64,000 bases of DNA from Primulina eburnea. Lineage: Eukaryota; Streptophyta; Magnoliopsida; Lamiales; Gesneriaceae. Below the pieces are notes generated by a model. It saw only the letters and a program-made list of their open reading frames with translations. It was not told where the DNA came from and ran no database searches. The DNA lies in contig NC_133116.1 of NCBI RefSeq assembly GCF_022965805.1, positions 4,340,001 through 4,404,000 on the forward strand, written 5' to 3'. The position numbers and the translations under genes were made by a program. Positions 62,161 through 64,000 of the stretch are shown piece after piece. Positions within the stretch are counted from its first letter, which is position 1; the number at the start of each line of letters is the position of its first letter.

Positions 62161-62178
62161 TGGTAGATTTTTACGCAA

Positions 62179-63462
62179 AACAAGATTAAATTTATAGGCA
62201 AATATTCAGTGATTTTTTAGATGGAAATTGAATGGGAATCTTTCTTTCCCTTCACATTTTTTTAAAGGTTTCTAATTAATTGAATGGGTTAATTGCATGG
62301 AGAGAAACCGAAATAATTAATCATATATTACATAGACATTTTCAAAATTTAAATCCATGTATAATTTTTTATACAGTTCATCTATGATTTGATTGTGTAT
62401 CAGAAATCATATTCATCATGAAATCACGCATTAATGTGAAAAAATGGGGACCTTTTGGTTACCATGCACAAAGTAATCGCAGTAATCCGATTCTCTGCAT
62501 GTAAAGCATATACGTGTAACTCATAGGTAATTATATAATAATATTAGATTTAATGAGATTTCCGAATACTTTCTTGGTTAGAAGGGGTTAATGAGATCCT
62601 ACCCATGTAGGCATTGCCTCCATGAGAGGATGGATGGCCAAGATCTTGTCAAACATACAATTTCAAAAAAAAAAATGGGTCCTACATATGCATGGACAAA
62701 TCTTGACCATCCATCCTATCATGGGAGCAATGCCCGCATAGGTAGGATGAAATAAACCGCTAGAAGGGTACTTTGAAAAATGCAAGTATGTTAACATATT
62801 ATATTATATTTAATTTAAAGACTCTTTTCAAAAAAAAAATATTTAATTTAAAAACAGTTGTAAATTTAAAGTTATAATATACCATTCATACAAATATCCT
62901 CTCCTTTTTTGGGTCCTTTGGTTATAATGTTCTATTATTAATATTAGTTTTTCTAACATAATTTGACATTTACAAATGTAAACAAATATATACATATATC
63001 GTCACTTGTGAATAAATTTTATGCATTTACTGAAGTGCAGATAACACAAAATGATGTGAAATATATTTTTTGAACAATGATATTTATATGCAAATTTATT
63101 TTCAATTTTAGTTTATTAGCATTTGAATTTTCATCAAGGGGTTAAAGTAAGATTTTTACTAATTACTATTTTAATAGAAAATAATCACTCCTTTTAAGTT
63201 ATCATTTTTTTTTCATCTAGCTAACTTATCAAATTTGTGTTTTAGTCTTATAATTTTTTTAAGTAATATTTTCCAGAGTATTAACTTGACACTAGACACA
63301 TAATCAATTTTATGATGTCACATCAACATTTTATAATGTCACATCAACATTTTACCGTATCGTATAACTCCAATGAAATAGGACTAAAAATCAACAAAAC
63401 TCAAAGTTAACTAACTAAAACAACAAATATTATAACTTACATGAATAAATTGACTATTTCCC
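62179..63462. other. Intergenic DNA
   Basis: AT-rich, no coding region. It contains the inverted repeat at 62590-62750. Confidence 0.4.
62590..62752. repeat. Imperfect inverted repeat (foldback, about 57-bp arms)
   Basis: Left arm GATCCTACCCATGTAGGCAT and following bases pairs with the right arm, whose reverse complement reads CATCCTACCTATGCGGGCAT, at about 80% identity, around an A-rich loop. Probably a small MITE. Confidence 0.65.
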
Positions 63463-64000
63463 CTATTTCGCAGAAGCATGCTTTGCCCACTTCACTATTT
63501 TTTCAGCCTCTCTACAAATCTCTTCTTCATCCTTCATAGCTTTCTTCATCATCTTCCTCTGACTTTTCACTGAGAAAATACTCAAATCAGAAAAAATCTC
63601 ATCATTCTTCTCCCAATCAAGCTCCGAATCCAAACCCTTCTTCACTTTACCTTTCTTCCTTGGTACCTTCTTTGGTGAACACAAAAAGCAACCAGATTTC
63701 TTCACAGGAGGAGACAAAGAACCACTCGATAAGTCCTCCAAAGAATATGAAGACAAGGACTTTAATCCTTTTCTGCTCATTTTCGCACGCGGGTTGCTCT
63801 TAATTGGCGAACATATTCCATCCTCAGGTGATTTTGAAGGAGATGAGCTACTCTTTTCTACAGGTAATTTCTTCGAACATGTGGAAGGCTCATTTTCGCT
63901 GTTCTTTCCTACGCCTAGATTCTTCCTGAAGCTTCTTGAAACCCGTCAACATTACTAGATTTCTTGGTGCATGATGGGAAAGATTTCAGCTTCCGAAAGC
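63463..64000 (-). CDS. Plant-specific protein of unknown function, C-terminal part (runs off the window)
   Basis: I do not recognise a named family, but the sequence looks like a conserved plant protein. The C-terminal part reads SPEDGICSPIKSNP, LKSLSSYSLEDLSSGSLSPP, SGCFLCSPKK, a basic patch RKKGKVKKG, WEKNDEIFSDLSIFSV, and a helix EEEICREAEKIVKWAKHASA. It is hydrophilic with no membrane segment. The frame continues upstream of the methionine at 63780 without a stop, through SENEPSTCSKKLPVEKSSSS. Near 63919-63924 coding-like sequence (SFPSCTKKSSNVDGFQEASG) switches frame, as if one A were missing from GGAAGAA. The 5' part lies beyond the right edge. Confidence 0.65.

Overview
This is nuclear DNA from a flowering plant. 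Every gene is a plant family with GT-AG introns, and the intergenic DNA is AT-rich and full of plant-type transposons. The gene set fits a eudicot, and the overall flavour suggests an asterid such as a member of the Lamiales, but that is an inference and not a placement. Gene structures below were worked out by eye from reading frames and splice sites.

Layout, left to right. (1) 1.1-1.9 kb: intronless DREB/ERF transcription factor, minus strand. (2) 4.6-6.6 kb: four minus-strand exons of a conserved gene I could not name, followed by a 113-bp-arm, almost perfect inverted repeat. (3) 8.7-10.9 kb: nodulin-like/MFS transporter (NFD4 type), with a probable one-base indel near its C-terminus. (4) 12.7-17.7 kb: coatomer beta subunit, complete, 949 aa. 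(5) 19.7-30.5 kb: very long tail-anchored coiled-coil protein (about 2661 aa) of the At4g31570/TNO1-like type. (6) 32-39.8 kb: an RSZ22-type SR splicing-factor gene (37.7-39.8 kb, with a 2-bp frameshift in exon 1), a decayed partial copy of it (32.0-33.6 kb), and an intact DYW-class PPR gene between the two. (7) 40.5-42.6 kb: a 2.04-kb solo LTR with matching 5-bp target duplications, followed by a Tourist-like MITE. (8) 44.2-45.9 kb: xyloglucan endotransglucosylase/hydrolase, minus strand. (9) 45.2-47.6 kb: two old copies of a TRIM element and a 505-bp hAT-type element. (10) 48.8-59.7 kb: FEI1/FEI2-like LRR receptor kinase whose introns hold a complete young TRIM, a Tourist-like MITE and a LINE fragment. 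(11) 60.8-62.2 kb: CDR1-like aspartic protease broken by one missing base. (12) 63.4-64.0 kb: 3' part of a plant-specific gene of unknown function, also with a probable missing base.

The genes do not form a pathway; this is an ordinary mixed plant gene neighbourhood. The most distinctive content is the mobile DNA: eight copies of a roughly 180-bp MITE carrying the near-palindrome GTGAGACGGTCTCAC, three copies of one TRIM family (one complete, with LTRs, primer-binding site, polypurine tract and target duplication), a solo LTR carrying five GCGCATATGCGC-type palindromes, and a young long hairpin. Four otherwise intact genes each carry a 1-2 bp indel, three of them at short homopolymer or dinucleotide runs. 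That points to residual assembly error at least as much as to pseudogenes.
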